DNA of 64,000 nucleotides, taken from assembly GCA_000310025.1 (NCBI GenBank), contig FN647938.1, positions 247,109 to 311,108 on the forward strand, in the 5' to 3' direction. This stretch comes from Ectocarpus siliculosus (taxonomy: Eukaryota > Sar > Phaeophyceae > Ectocarpales > Ectocarpaceae). The translations under genes and the position numbers were made by a program. Positions 12,201 to 25,700 of this stretch are shown here, one piece after another; the stretch's first letter is position 1; each line of letters opens with the position of its first letter. Below the pieces are notes generated by a model, which saw only the letters and a program-made list of their open reading frames with translations, was not told the DNA's origin and ran no database searches.

Positions 12201-13464
12201 TCGAAACCATATGTACTCGATGACACACCCTACTTGAATTGGACATACACACATTGGCCAATGGATGCGCTGATACAGCAACCTAAACCTTATTTTGAGA
12301 GGAAGGCTGACCTACACATGACGAACGAAAGAAATAAAAACCCTGTAGGTGCAAACCAGTTGGGTTGAGTCGAGGTGCATTTTGATTTGCGTCTTGTACC
12401 CGATCAATATACATCAGTAACACTGGCAGCCCTGCAGGCCGCGACTGAACAGCTCGCATACAAAGCGTCCGACACCCACCAAACCCCGAACAGCAGTGTG
12501 TGCTGCGCAAGGCGCGCGCTGACGGGCTTCCCGACTACGAACTGGTTCTTTCTGGACCCTCACCTTCTACTGGCGTACTCGTATTTCGCTGTGAACTGGA
12601 ATAAATCAACCATGGAACTACTGCCATGTAAGATGTGAGCCATCGCCGGGACAACTGGGAAACTGGGGAACCCTTCCGGCCTTCCAGTAGTACCGACCTT
12701 CATGACAAGTACGCAGACTGGCAGATCATTGGTACTGCAAATTGTTATTTTTGATGAAGGGACCCGTGGTTCATCATGCGGGGCACATTGCGAGCGCTCT
12801 CTCATCATGCCTGGTCCTATCGGTGCACACTCTCGCAGGAGCCCCAAATACCAGCAGCCCGTACCGTGTACGGCGTCGGGCAAACAAGTTCTCAACAGCA
12901 GCAGCAGCGGTGTTGTTCTCACCGTTTCGGCCGCATTTACTGCCGCTTCTTGCTGCTGACGGAGAGGCACAGGGGCGCGTTGTGGTGCAAGGTTCCCTCC
13001 AATGGATGCTACTGAGCAAGGAAGACAAACAACAAGAGGCGCAAATATGACAGGCGCAGTACAACGTATTACATGTACAGCAGTAGATATTTTGGTTACA
13101 GGTCTCGCTGTTGCATGTTGCATGAGCATGTTATTCAACGTTCAACTGCAAACAGGGTCGGCCCGAGATCGATACATTGATACCAGAGATTACGCTCTCT
13201 ACCAAAGCGAAAGCCAAAGACAGGAGCCCAAGCGACTCTTCTATTGATCCCGCACTCAACCCTGCGAAAGATCTACCCTTGCAACGCACAGCTGTCGCTG
13301 GCTATCTCCCCCTCAAACCCCTGCCACAAGCATTCTCTTGCCCCATAGTCTAGACATGCCAGAGGGTTGTTCTTGCCTGCATTCCGGCTGCCGACCAGAG
13401 GCAGGACGAACGCATGGGATATACTACACCCGAGCACCAGCACCACTGCCTGCGTGAGCATCAT
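9224..13464 (-). CDS. Secreted or plastid-targeted protein of unknown function, multi-exon
   Basis: Exons supported on the minus strand (5' to 3'): 13464-13290, 13011-12923, 12595-12571 (or to 12564), 12431-12400, 11887-11811, 10735-10701, 10487-10398, 10230-10111, 10021-9952, 9835-9789, 9337-9224. One exon between 11811 and 10735 is still needed to reconcile phases. The first exon begins MMLTQAVVLVLG, a hydrophobic signal peptide followed by SHA-FVLP. Phe at +1 after cleavage is the hallmark of stramenopile bipartite plastid targeting. A Pro/Gln/Ala-rich stretch with transit-peptide character follows. Mature segments look like folded protein (GSLVLIEVTKKHAKVFKSVA; EEAYLVKFYMEELSGVIEKA; FTIRYEFVDGNELTK), but I recognise no family. 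The exon at 10021 probably ends at a weak GTTTGA donor, because the nearby GTGAGA would break the frame. The five 3' exons are in consistent phase to the TAA stop. The gene start is 236 bp from a divergent LRR gene. Confidence 0.6.
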
Positions 13465-13700
13465 TGTCGTTCAAATCTAGGACGTATTGTGCCCAAGAGC
13501 ACGCGCCTTGCTCTTGAATTGCAGCCCGCTTGGCAGAGGGCAGCGAGGGCAAGCAGCTGCTCTCTCTCTAGGTCGCCTCTCCTGATGGAAACCCATGTGA
13601 AACGTTTTTTTCTCCAAATATTCAAGTTTCGAGCCAATTTTCGACGCAATTTTCGCCGCGTCGCGGCCGGTTGTTGCGTCCACGGGACTGTGAGTTTTTT
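13465..13700. promoter_or_regulatory. Candidate bidirectional promoter between divergent genes
   Basis: 236 bp separate the ATG of the minus-strand targeted protein (13464) from the ATG of the plus-strand LRR gene (13701). Both 5' UTRs and core promoters must fit here unless upstream non-coding exons exist. I see no clear TATA box. The function is inferred from gene layout only. Confidence 0.45.
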
Positions 13701-16700
13701 ATGTCGACAGAGCTGGCTGTCACAGCAAACAACCAAGCCAGGCGTAGCGCAGTGCGCGCGGGCACTCCAGTGGTGATGCTCCGGCAAAGTGTTGCTGGCT
13801 CCGTCGATGCCGCCAACGACGAAGACGGCCCGATGGTGGCGAAAATGGCAGAGGAGGCTGGGGACGGCGAGGTTGAAGGGTCGGCAAGGATTAGAATACA
13901 GCCACTAGACACGCGGCTTCGGCTGCACTTCAAGCAGACACAGGTGAGCATGTATACGATGCCGTGTACCACACATTTGTTGTTGGGATGATTAGGTTCC
14001 TTGGATGACCCGCCTAATGCTGGAGACCAGGGACTACTGTACAGAGCAGGTGCAAGCCCCTGTGTCATGTTGTTGTCTACAGGCCCAACCGTACCGAACA
14101 TACCAACACCGCAGGTACAGCCGTATCAGGAGCCCAAGGACTACCTCACGGACATCATGTTGAATAGTGGATGTGCACGGTAGATACGTCATTCGCCCAG
14201 TGCACAATAAGTGCATGGCTGCGATATCGAGATCCTTCCAATATCTTGCCACATCTTGACACCCAAATGACTGCGATGTTCTCGTGCGATGTGCATGACC
14301 CTGTCAACAGGTTGTTATGCCATTGAGAGCTGCCATCCAATTAAGTTGGGCTGTTGGTGTATTTTGCTTTGTACTGCATGCATGCACCTTGTTGTACAAC
14401 TTTCCAGGGGTTCAGCATGCGCTCAAGGGTAAACTTCGGTAAAACTCACATGATGGCCTCGCACCCGGGGCCGGTGAATCTGAGCACCGCCAAGCTTGTG
14501 GAATCAGGAATGACTTATGTCGAGGCCAGGAAGAAAATCGCTAGGGCGACAAGGTGACTGAATGGTGTATGGGCCTCTCTTTCTCTGTCTCCGGGTGTGA
14601 CAGGTTCGTGGCGAATGCCTAACCTTGCTCGTTTACCTCCGGCCCTCGCTCTAGAGGTTGAAGTATTGACTATGCTCCGATAGTGTGTGAAACTCAATAC
14701 TACTGTAGAACCTACAATTTTGACTTGCCGGAAGGACGTTCGGGAACTACTTATGCATATAGCGATTGTTGGCAGTCGCTTTTCCTCACAGGTATGAAGG
14801 ATGGTCAATCACATAAACACCATCGATTGCTACACACTTCAACATAGTACGTAGAAATACGACGTGCGCTACGTCAAAAGAAACATTTCTGAATTCCGGT
14901 TCTCCCGCGCCATCACCGCCGCAGTACATGCATTGCCCCCGACAGTCTTCTCGAAGAGTTGATTGATGCCCAAAAGGGGATTTAACAGGACGGTGGCAAC
15001 AGCAGCAACAGCCGCAGCGACAATGAAGTAACAGTTCCGAAGGTTTTCACGGTCGATATATTCGATACGCATGTGTTGGTGCATCGCCGTAGGGAAGCAC
15101 ATCAACAGTTCGCCCGCGAAGGCGAGCAGCAGCTCGCGAAGGAAATGTCATTTCGGGATGTGAACGAGAGAGCCCAGAACGCGCACACGCTTGGCACGGC
15201 TACGCTCACCAATAAGATCGAGCGGATGCATAGGCGCGGACGAGAGCGACAGGTAAAATGTGTGGATCGCGTGTCAATTCTGCGCGTTCGACCTAGCCAC
15301 ATCGCCATAAAGAGGGTTCAAGCAAGCAAAGTATAGCGCAAATTCAACAAGAACAACAAGGAGAAACAGAGCGAATACTACTTTGCTCGGAAGACTATTA
15401 AAGGTGCGGCAACCAGATATCTGCACTATTGTCTACAATGTACCAGACTAGAAACGCTGCAGCGGTGGACATATTGAATTGGGTCATCGACCACCGGCTG
15501 CTCTTGATCGCAGGCAAGACAAATGCTGGAGTGCAACGAAGAAGAAGCTTTCCAGGAACGGCAGCAGCAGCAAAGGAAGAAGGAAAAAACATCTGCTTAC
15601 CAGCTCCGGAAGAGTTCAAGCAGAGGCAGGACAGTTCCTATAGGGGATACCCCCGATCATAGACATTGCACGTTGGCAACGACGGCACAAGAACAAACCC
15701 AGGCCGTTCCTTCCTCTTCGCAACAGGTCCCAGCCGATTCCGTCCCGACGAGCAACAGCCCTTCCGCCAAGCAGCCGCAGGGTGATACTCCAGGCGATAG
15801 AAAACCCACCAACAGACTTATAACCACGGATCTTGGAACGAGGCATACACAGCAAACGGTGGATTCCGCAGGGCAGCCGTTGGGAAACCATCAAGAGGAA
15901 GCAGGGGTGGGAGTAGATGCCAAGGACAGAGACGGGGCAAGGAGAAAACCCAAGGGAGGAGACTGCGCGGGTGACTCGAACGATATAGCCTTTGTGCTAA
16001 GAAAGCTGTATACAGGTGGCGGGCTGGACGCGCAACAGCAGGGGTGGAAGTGCATGCCCACCAACTTGTTCAACACGCTTACGATGCAGTTGGGAACTCT
16101 GAGTAAGGTTCGTATCGAGCTGAGGTACTTCTTTTTCCCTTTTCCGCGAATATGTATCCAGTTGGCCAAACCGCCCCTCTGGGTGCACACTGGGCGATGG
16201 TGGAGTGTCTGCTGCCGACCAACAACCTATCAACCATGAAAAATCTAGTGATGGTCGAAACGGCGACAGTTTGCCACAGACCCACCGAACCTATATTGTT
16301 GCGATCGCGTAAATGGATCGCGTGTAACTCTTATCCCGCTCTCCGCCCTTTTGTGTCGATCAGATCAACATGCCTCGCAACAGCCTTGAGCTCTTAATCT
16401 CCCTGCGGAACCCCAACTTCTCCTGCGCACACATGCGTTCGGTCGGGGAGATCAATCTCAGCGGGAACAAGCTGAGAGAGCTCCCCGAGGAAGCACAAAG
16501 GCTCACCAGCCTCAAGTGAGACTGCGCCGCACTAATCCGCGTCTGGGTTGCACATCAACGCTCAAGGAAACATGTGCCGCGGTATCTCTTACTTAGTGCA
16601 GTGGCGGAGCACAAACGTCACTGAACTCATCGATGGACTAATTAACTTACGAGATACATGGACACCACAACGCAGCAGTAAGTGTAGATGGATTCAATTG

Positions 16701-19700
16701 CTTGCAAGGTGCTTCAGCTGTTTTTGTCTCTTGATGTGAGTAAGGCTTGCTTACTAGATGGTTGTGTTGCTTGCTATTTGGGTGGGTGCTATCCGGGGCA
16801 AAATACATCGTGACACCTACCGGTAAATGGAAGGGTAGCTAGGTTGATGGACGTGTTCCGACCTGTAAAGCCTTTATCTCGCTCCTCGTTGGTCAAGGGA
16901 CTGATTCATTCCATAAGATCAATTAGAGGACTTGTCAAGTTTACTGATCACCTCTGATGTGCTCACCAACTAGCCCATCTGATCCCTACCCCAACTCTCC
17001 CCCCGTGCGCGGCGCTTACAGCTTCCTGTGACCGCAGGGCCGTCTTTGGATACCCCTCCTTGAACCTGTCTGCCGTAGGTCGACGACATGCCCACGTTTA
17101 AGAAATCCTCCGTCTATGGCGCCCCTCAATGTTCCGCAACCTGGCCGTGCTATGCCCGTTTGAACGCTTCGTTTCCTGCAGAACGCTTCGCCTAGACAAC
17201 AACAAGCTTAGCGGGTTACCAGACGGGCTGCTGAACCTCACGTCCCTCACGTACCTGAGCCTGCGACATAACAACTTCTCCAACCTGCCCAACCGCTTCG
17301 GCGACCTCCACCGCCTTGAAAAGCTGGATTTGGGCGAGAACATGCTCAAGACGCTACCACCCACCATGGTACACCTGCACAACGAGTAGAACGTCTTCAT
17401 GTAGTTGAGAACTGAATGGCACTCTTGCGTTGATTCATCTTCACAATTCCGGCAATTGTCTGCATGGGCTGGGAGCGAGTTGAATGATGTAACCATACTA
17501 CATTCATAACAGCAACGCAGCAACGCTGTTTAACGCGGCCTAACCTTGCACAACTACGAGCCCTTTCTTCAGTTGCCGAATCGGTTTCTTATAGGCTTCG
17601 TTCGGTTGGAGACTATCGACCGCACTTGGAGTTGCCTCGAGTCTGGCTGGGAGAGCAAAGGATGACACGACGAGTAGGCATCAGCCAGACCGATCTGGCT
17701 CACATCACCCGAACAACCCAACACGGGAACGAATAAGCTGTACTCACGTCATGCAATCGGTATTTTCCTACGAACACTTTCCGACTGAATGCTAGCTTCC
17801 ATGACTCCAGTTTGAAGCCACGGTGGGTGTACTTCTCGCTGAGGCTTGTTCCTTTTTATAACTTCGTATTACCGTCAAGCCTTTAACCCTCGTGCTAGAC
17901 ATGCCACCACATGTTGGACCACTATGTTCTCGCTCTGTCTCAAGCATTCAATCTGCTATAGCAAATATCAGTCTCACTTGAGCACACATTCCTTAGTGTA
18001 CACGACTGTTCTTCACTTGATTTCGCTTCATAGGGTATTGGTGAACAATCCGATTCTCTGCATCGGAAGTTAATTTATCCCATTCTTCGACGCTGAAATT
18101 GGCATGTAGGGTCTTCTGACATCGCTAAAGCATCTCAAGCTGGATGGAAACAACATGCCTCATCTGGCTGTGCCCCCTCTCCTCAAGACGTCGAACGGGA
18201 AGGACCAGTGCGCCAGCTGGGTCAAGCGGTGGAACAGGGACAAGAAAAGAGAGGTACAGTAGGTAGGCGAATGCTATCCCATCTCACGTGATGTTCCTTC
18301 ACCGCACCTGTTCGCGCTGCCGTATTCATTGCCGAACTCCTTGATTGATCAACCTGTACGAACACTGCATCTCCGACCTCTTTGAAAGTTCATTGGGGGC
18401 TAGCTTGTTGGATTGGTTGAACATTGGCTGAACAACCGCGGTCTGGAGACGACCTGATCATTTCTTCGCCACGCACATAGAATCAATCACAAGGCGTTTG
18501 GTTGGCTGGACGCTTTGAAAACGTATTCAGAGGCTACTGATGCTGGTCACAACCTCTCGTTCGTCTTCCTCCCCTCTATCCTTCCCTGCGGTGCCTAGGT
18601 CTGATAACCAATGTCAATGCAATTTCTCCGTATGATTCAATTTATTGTTCGTTCACTATTCAATCAATATGTCGACCGGCGAACTGAATCCCACCTTTTC
18701 TCGATTTGGAAAACTTAAACTTCCTAACCTCCATTTCCCTAAACGACACGTCGTTGGGGTGCTATGGGGTGCTTCCACGCTACGAACTCCATCGTCCAGA
18801 TGTGGGTAAATGATGTTACCGGGGAGACTTCAGACGTGGACCCTACTTCCTCGTCGGTGAACCGCAGCAGTAACGCCTCGGCGGCATCTGTCAACTCCAC
18901 CCTTACCGTCGGGACCTTCCCGTACAACCGGAGGAGGAACGAGCTGGCAGCGAGAGGCGAGAGGAACGAGAAACAACGGGTTTCGAATAACAATATCATC
19001 GACGGCTGTCTTCCGTTCTTCTTGTCTGCGAATCCCTTCTCAAGAACTACGCAACCCCAGCGAGTTGGCATGCATTGCCAAGCTACCTGAGTCCCCAAAA
19101 TATTGGTATACTCCGAGGTGGTTATTGTAGGGATAAGAGGGGTGCATGGTGATGGTGGAATTTTATCCGGTTCCAACCGTTGTTATTTTTGCTGCCCCGC
19201 CGGAAAACTCCTATTTCTATATTGAGAGTGTTTGTGCATGTAAATATTCTGCTGTCTTTCGGAAAGTAAACAAGTGGCTCATCTTGTCTACCGTTTCTAA
19301 ATCATCCCGTTTCGTTCTCGACCAAGTTCAGGAGTCGTGCAACGTGGGGTTCTTCAAGAGAGACATGACAGGAACTGGAAGGTGTTAAACAACATTTTTC
19401 GTCCAATATATGTGAGGGTTCTTGTTGAATATTCTGCCCGCATGAAAATCGATCCGATCACAACGTTCCATCAGAACTCCTTTCTTGATGTGTTCTGGTA
19501 TGTGCAGGCATTTACGAGTGGGAAGCAGCCTTGAACATAAGCACCGGTAAGGTGTACTACATCAACAACGTCAACTTCAGCCATGTGAGAGAGCCCGATG
19601 GCCGATCTAGTCTCGTTGGTTGCGTGTAGAACCTATGGATATTCTAAGTATCTGTAATTTGGTCTGACAACTGTAGGCTGGCGAAGGCTTTTTCGTATGA

Positions 19701-22700
19701 CGTACTACATCAACCAAGACTATATTGTCTCAGGCTTTCTCATCGTGCGATAGATCTCATGAACGGGGAAAACAGTAAACAACCGCAGTTGGAGGGTAGC
19801 CAATCCCAGTTTCCACCAAGGATTGCCGATTCCTATTGGGAGAGAACAACAACAAATTGCGTGAGCAAAGAACGTGGTAACTCGTTGAAGCATCTTGAAC
19901 AGTTTCGCAAGGTAGGGGATAGGAGCAGATTTTCGCGCGACCACGACCTAGATAACGTTTCAGAAACCCAGCCCCCTTTTGAATCACGGTGGTTGGCTGG
20001 GCTATCTAGCCACACCACGCTACATCATGCAATCATGTTTCCTACGGCCATCCCCAATGTTTCTGTATCACTCTCAGGTACAAGCAATGCCTGCATGCAT
20101 GAACCGCCTTGGAGACATGACAAGGCTGGTCAGTCTCAAACTCAGCCAGAACAAGCTCCGGTCTCTGCCAAGCAGGTGTGTAACCGTCCTCAAGATGCCT
20201 TGAAGCAGATATCTCAAGGATGTCCACGTCTAGTCAACCTCCCAAAGCTGAGATAATTTTCCTGAGGGCAAGGTGACGCACGCTTGTTCATTGGTGGTCA
20301 TGATCAGGTATAGCTGGTGTTCGAAGTTGGCCACCTAGTTTACCCATCGCCTGCCAAGGCCGCCAAGCCCCATCCCTCCTTCCCTCATGCATGCGTGGTG
20401 CTTCCTTAATTTCGGCGTATCCACCGAACAAATCAGTTTTCTTTTCCCCGCCGTTTGCAATAGCATTTGCTGGTGTCACAACCTTGAGGTGCTGGAAGCA
20501 AACGACAACTACTTGGAGAAACTCCCGGCGAGGCTGGGGGAAATGAAGCAACTCAGGCACTTGAGGCAAGACTAATAGGAAAAATTCATGGTCTCGCACG
20601 TCTGAATTGTTGCAGGATCGAATGCATGCTTTGGTTCTTTCCGAACCATCAGAACATTACGTATGACGTACACCGCAACTGAACAATACCCAGATGCGTT
20701 AGGAAGGGTTTGGAGACCTTATTCTGATGAGTATACAGGAAGCGCCCGTGTAAGAACTGCTCTTTGGACTGGGTGCCAGTACTGAAGCGTTTCGCAGGCT
20801 ACCCTATTTCACAAGTCAATTAGTGTCCCTTCTTCACACCTAATTCACCGTGCGTGGTCGTTCCGTTTACAACCAGAACGATGCGACACACAGCATTGTC
20901 TGCGGGCTGAGCCACGAAAGTGACTGATGAAGATACATTACGGCCAGTCCCTTCCCATAGACACACGTTAAGGGCGGATGCATATGAATCAAGGTTTTGA
21001 AAATGCGACCACCCATCGCATTCCCGCCTGTTTGGCAACAAAGTAAAGGGTCTGGCACCTAGACCCCTTGCCAAGGGCATCCCCATCCCCCCCCCCCGCC
21101 CCCCTGGTGTTTGCCATCGGGATTGGGTTTTCGTCGCTTGGCAAAGACGTTGTAAAACAAGCCAATTCACCTCGCGAACTCGGCAACCAGGTTACCGTTT
21201 TTTTTTTACCTTCGGTTTTTTTTGGCGGCAACCATAATGGTGGTCGAGTAGATCATGTTGTGCGGGGTCGAGAACCCTCACTCCGCGCAAGGGGGATGAT
21301 CGCACCACGTTGTGTTAATTTGGTCAAGCGTCCTCGAGGCAGTTACACAGTGCTTACAACTGTCTCTGGAAGTGAAAGCACCAGAAAATAAATTAAGTCA
21401 TACGCAGCTGTCATCCGTACGCAAGGAAGTAAGCACAAGATGCCGAACACCCTTAGCAGGATGCAGCTCACCCTTCATGCGACTCGCCGAATACCTCACG
21501 GCGCTTCGCGCTTGGTGATGTGAGAGCCTGGTCCGGTGAGAACCCGGCGTGCTCCGTCCCGGCTTTGTAGGGATGCAAGGTCAATGGTCTAACGACTACG
21601 GCATGCACGACTATGAGTACACCCCCACCCCCCCCCCCATGGTGCTTCGAGTTAGTACAGGCCATGCCAGATGCTGTCCGTGGCGGCGTTTCATTGAGGG
21701 ATATGCATACGACACTCTTCAATTGCGTCAGTCTCACCCCTTTAGCCTTTCTGCAGATGTTTGTTTCTCAACGCCGGAGTACAATGGACTTGAAATGCTG
21801 TCCAAAACCACAGTAGATGTTTTTATATCCCTTGCCCAATGAGCTCCCCACCCCGTCCGTCTCTGAACAAACATCTGCCCCTTTCGTCCCTTTCGTCCTC
21901 TGATGCAAAAACGTAAAACACCGCCATTCTGCTTCAGGTTGGACGTTAACTGCTTAACTGAGCTTCCTAGCTCGATGGTGCAGTTGGACCGGTTGGAAGA
22001 GCTGTGCCTCACCAGCAACTTCTTCGCTACCTTCCCAGACTTCGCCATGAAAATGGCGGGCTTGAAGAAGGTACTCTCAAGGTCATGTCATACAACAGAG
22101 CAAACGTTTCCTCACTTGCAACCGTCAATACAGAACACGAACGAAGAATTCGATACCCTCCTGCCTGTGTATGGTTACGCCCTCGACCTACCCATGATTG
22201 AATGCCAACACTTGGCCGCAGCTTCTTCTCGGCAACAACCAGCTCAAGAAGCTGCCCTACAGCGTTGGGTTTCTGACCAGTCTCAAGACACTGCAGGTGA
22301 ACAATAACAAATATTCTAATGTTCCAATCTTAAAACATTTTTTCGGCATAACTTATTTGTGAAAGCCGAGTTTTCGTTTCTACTACGACCTGAACACTTT
22401 GTCACATTGGCCGCGTCACTTTCCCGATGCTCGTATCCGCTTATCCTCGCCAACAGTCGTTTCCCACGGCGAACCTTAGCCATTGAGTGCCGTCACCCGG
22501 TCCCTAATGTGCGTTCTATCCGAAGCATAGGCAGAAGCTCGACATTGTTCCGTGCCGAGAGCGAGAATTTCTTCACCCCTCCTCCGGCCCGTCTTTCAAA
22601 CTAACCTAACCTACACATCAACATCCAACCCGGCCCTCACCCTTAACCCTTGCCCAACCGGTCTGCGCCGCGGCTCAAACGGGAATTGTAGCTGTACAAC

Positions 22701-25700
22701 AACCCTTTGGCCGACCCTCCGGCGGAGCTACTGCTGTTGGGCATGGGGGCTATGCTGTGGGAATGCCGGAAAAGACATTGGATGCAAGTTCGAGGGCCTC
22801 CGCCTGTCGTCCGGGTGCACGGTTTCGGGATAGAGGCAAGTGGAGGGAATATATGATGGGGTTCTTCGTGCGCGTTTCAACCCAGTACCGTTTCATGTTT
22901 TGGGTTGAGGGTCGTAACGACCAAGAGGTGTGCTTGGTTTGAGATAGAGGACGGTACCAGACCGTGGATGTTACAGCTTCATCGCCGATGCGGTCTAGAC
23001 AAGTCCTGTGTGTCATCAGGGTGTATAGACTGCGGATAGAAGGAAATAACGTTCGAGTCTTTGAAAAATTTGCCCTGGATGACAGCAGTATTTGCCCCGA
23101 GATTTCGGTTTATTTTTCTGTTGATTTACGAAGTACCTTATTTCGAAAACATAGAGCATTTTAGTAGAGCGTTTGAGTCCATAACTTGAACCATCCTCAA
23201 CTCGACAGCCCATCAGTGTGGATGGGAATGCCTTTCTCACCATTCTCACTAACGTATGATACCTCTTTGGAATCGGATGAAAGTCCTCATAGAAGGAGAG
23301 AAAAACGTAGCCAACGAAAAATAAACACGCACACGTGTTATTGAGCATGGAAACAATACGAGTGGTAAACAATCGGATAGTCACATGAACCTTTGTACAG
23401 CTGGTGCTAACCCGTTCCAACCAACTGGGCATTCTAGGAGGAGAAGCTGGAGCTCCAGCCGGAGTTTGACCGCAAGCTTGCGAAACGCATTAAAATGGCC
23501 GGACGTAGCGGGGAGCTGAACTTTATGATGGAGGGGCTCACGTACTTTCCGATGGGGGTATTCCAAGAAGAGGCAAGGCAATCGGATGGGTCATGTGTGT
23601 TGATACGAGACCCAGACATTGTTAACAGAGAGCATGATACAAGTTATCGAATGGATGAGATCTACGGCGCATGATGGTGTATGATCGCGATCCGTGGCTT
23701 CTTTGTCTTGGGGCCTTGAGTGTTGGCTTGGGATTGTGACGGAAAACGCAGAGTTGACCACGGCTTCTGCATATCAACACTGGCCACAACACGACAGCAC
23801 TACCAACACCAATACCAGAGCAGCAGCAGCAACAACAACGACAGCAATAGCAAGAGGACATTGTTGGACTCGTTCATCCTCAGATTGGGAGAAAGCTCAA
23901 GAGCCTACGGCTAGACAGCAACGACTTCAGCAAGGCAACAATAGTGTTTCGCCACACTTGGCAAGACTTGGACCAGGTCACGCATTCGGTGAGCGTAGGG
24001 TACTCTTGATCCCAAGAATGAAGAGGGGCCAGGCGGAGGAGAAAAATATCACAGGAACGCTCTGCCAAGATCCTCAAAGAATGACATGTGAAAAAAACTA
24101 CCTGGTTCGATCATGTACGTCGCTGCCACATTGTGTTGGTGGTAATATTGCATAAGGTAGGGGAGGATGCAATGGGTGTGAAATGTCGTGCGTGCCTGAT
24201 ACGGCGTTTCTCCTGGTAGGAATCCAACCACCTCTGATTGGTTGCTCTTTTGGGTGGTTTAGGAACGTTTCTCGAATTGATTCTGCTTGATTCACCGTTA
24301 CATTTGTTATTGGAACCCAATCCCTGTTACGTGTGTTCCTGAATCGAAACCCAGCGCTTGCTGGCCCATTTTCGTGTTGTCAGAGTATGTTGCAACAACA
24401 CTCCGGCAAACGGACGGTATTAGAAGAGCAGGAGGCGTATCGTGTGTTGTAGATTCCATTGTACGTTGCCCTCCGAATCAATCGCGCACCCCAACCCCTT
24501 GCCGACCAACCTGACACCCCCCGCCAGGTTTCTCTTTGTAACCTGACTGTTCTGTCTCTGAAAAGCTGCAAGCTGCGCCGGTTGGACGATGATGTTGCGG
24601 AGCTGAGGTGCCTGAAGGAGCTGTATCTCGAGACCAACCTCATCTTGAATCTTCCCGAAACTTTCACCAGACTCCGAATGCTAGAGGTGGGTACAACGGC
24701 AGGCGTTTCAAGTCAACCTTCGCTTCTCTGGTTTCGTCATTTGCCTTCTGGCCATTTCTGTTTTCCTTCGTGCCAGTGCAGACATTTCGTGGGGCCATGA
24801 ATCGAAAACACCATACAGAATTCCGAAGCAATGTGCAATGCCACAAGATGACACTCTTGTATCGGTAGGGTCAACTCAGCGACAATTTGATTCATGTCTC
24901 CGCCATGCACAAATCGGGCCAGATCTTGGACGCAAAGAAGAACCGCTTGCAGGACTGCCCCGAGGCGATAGGCAGCCTCTCCCTCTTGAAGCGATTGGAG
25001 CTAGACGGTGAGCTCGGGACCTCTAGTACAGTCGAGAAAAATCGCTGCAAGAATATCGAGGCAGTTGCTAACTGAAGATGCCGTGGGAGAGAGTTCGAGA
25101 AATTTCGAGAATTATGACATCTGTTGCGAAAACGTTGATCAAACCGAGAACAACACGAAATCATGCGCAAACCTCGCAGCAACGAAGAATGAAAAGGAAA
25201 TTTTGCTCTGCGCAACTTACGTTGCCTGATTTTTGCTGCCGCCTTATGGTTCTCAGGCAATAGGGTTGGGTTAGCATCTGAGGTCTATTTGGAACAGATT
25301 CAAGCCATACACTGACACCATTGTTTTGGGCTGCTTGTTCCGTCTTTTTCAGGCAACCGTCTGGAAGTCCTCCCACCATCGCTGTCTCAGCTCACCCAGC
25401 TGGAGGTGCTCACCCTGTCGTCCAACCACGTCTATCAACTACCTGACGAAATTGTGGGGCTTGCCAAGCTCAAGGTGGGAGTGAATAAATTTAATGGTTT
25501 CATTTCGACCAGAATATTATTGTAGGTATGATATTCACACTGACCATTGGCAAAAATTTGGCCCAAACCGAAACATTTGGGACAACTTTGAGCGTGAATA
25601 TGGCCACCAAATCTGCACGGGTGAAGCGCCGAGTCCCTCTTTACAATCGCCCACCTACCCAATCCCGGAGCGTCCGTCGATGGTGGTGCTGTTGTTGGTT

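Noticed and set aside
12560-13138. 192-aa minus-strand ORF
   Set aside because: Two shorter exons with good splice sites (13011-12923 and 12595-12571) lie in it and share its frame. The rest has poor coding character and is read as intron.
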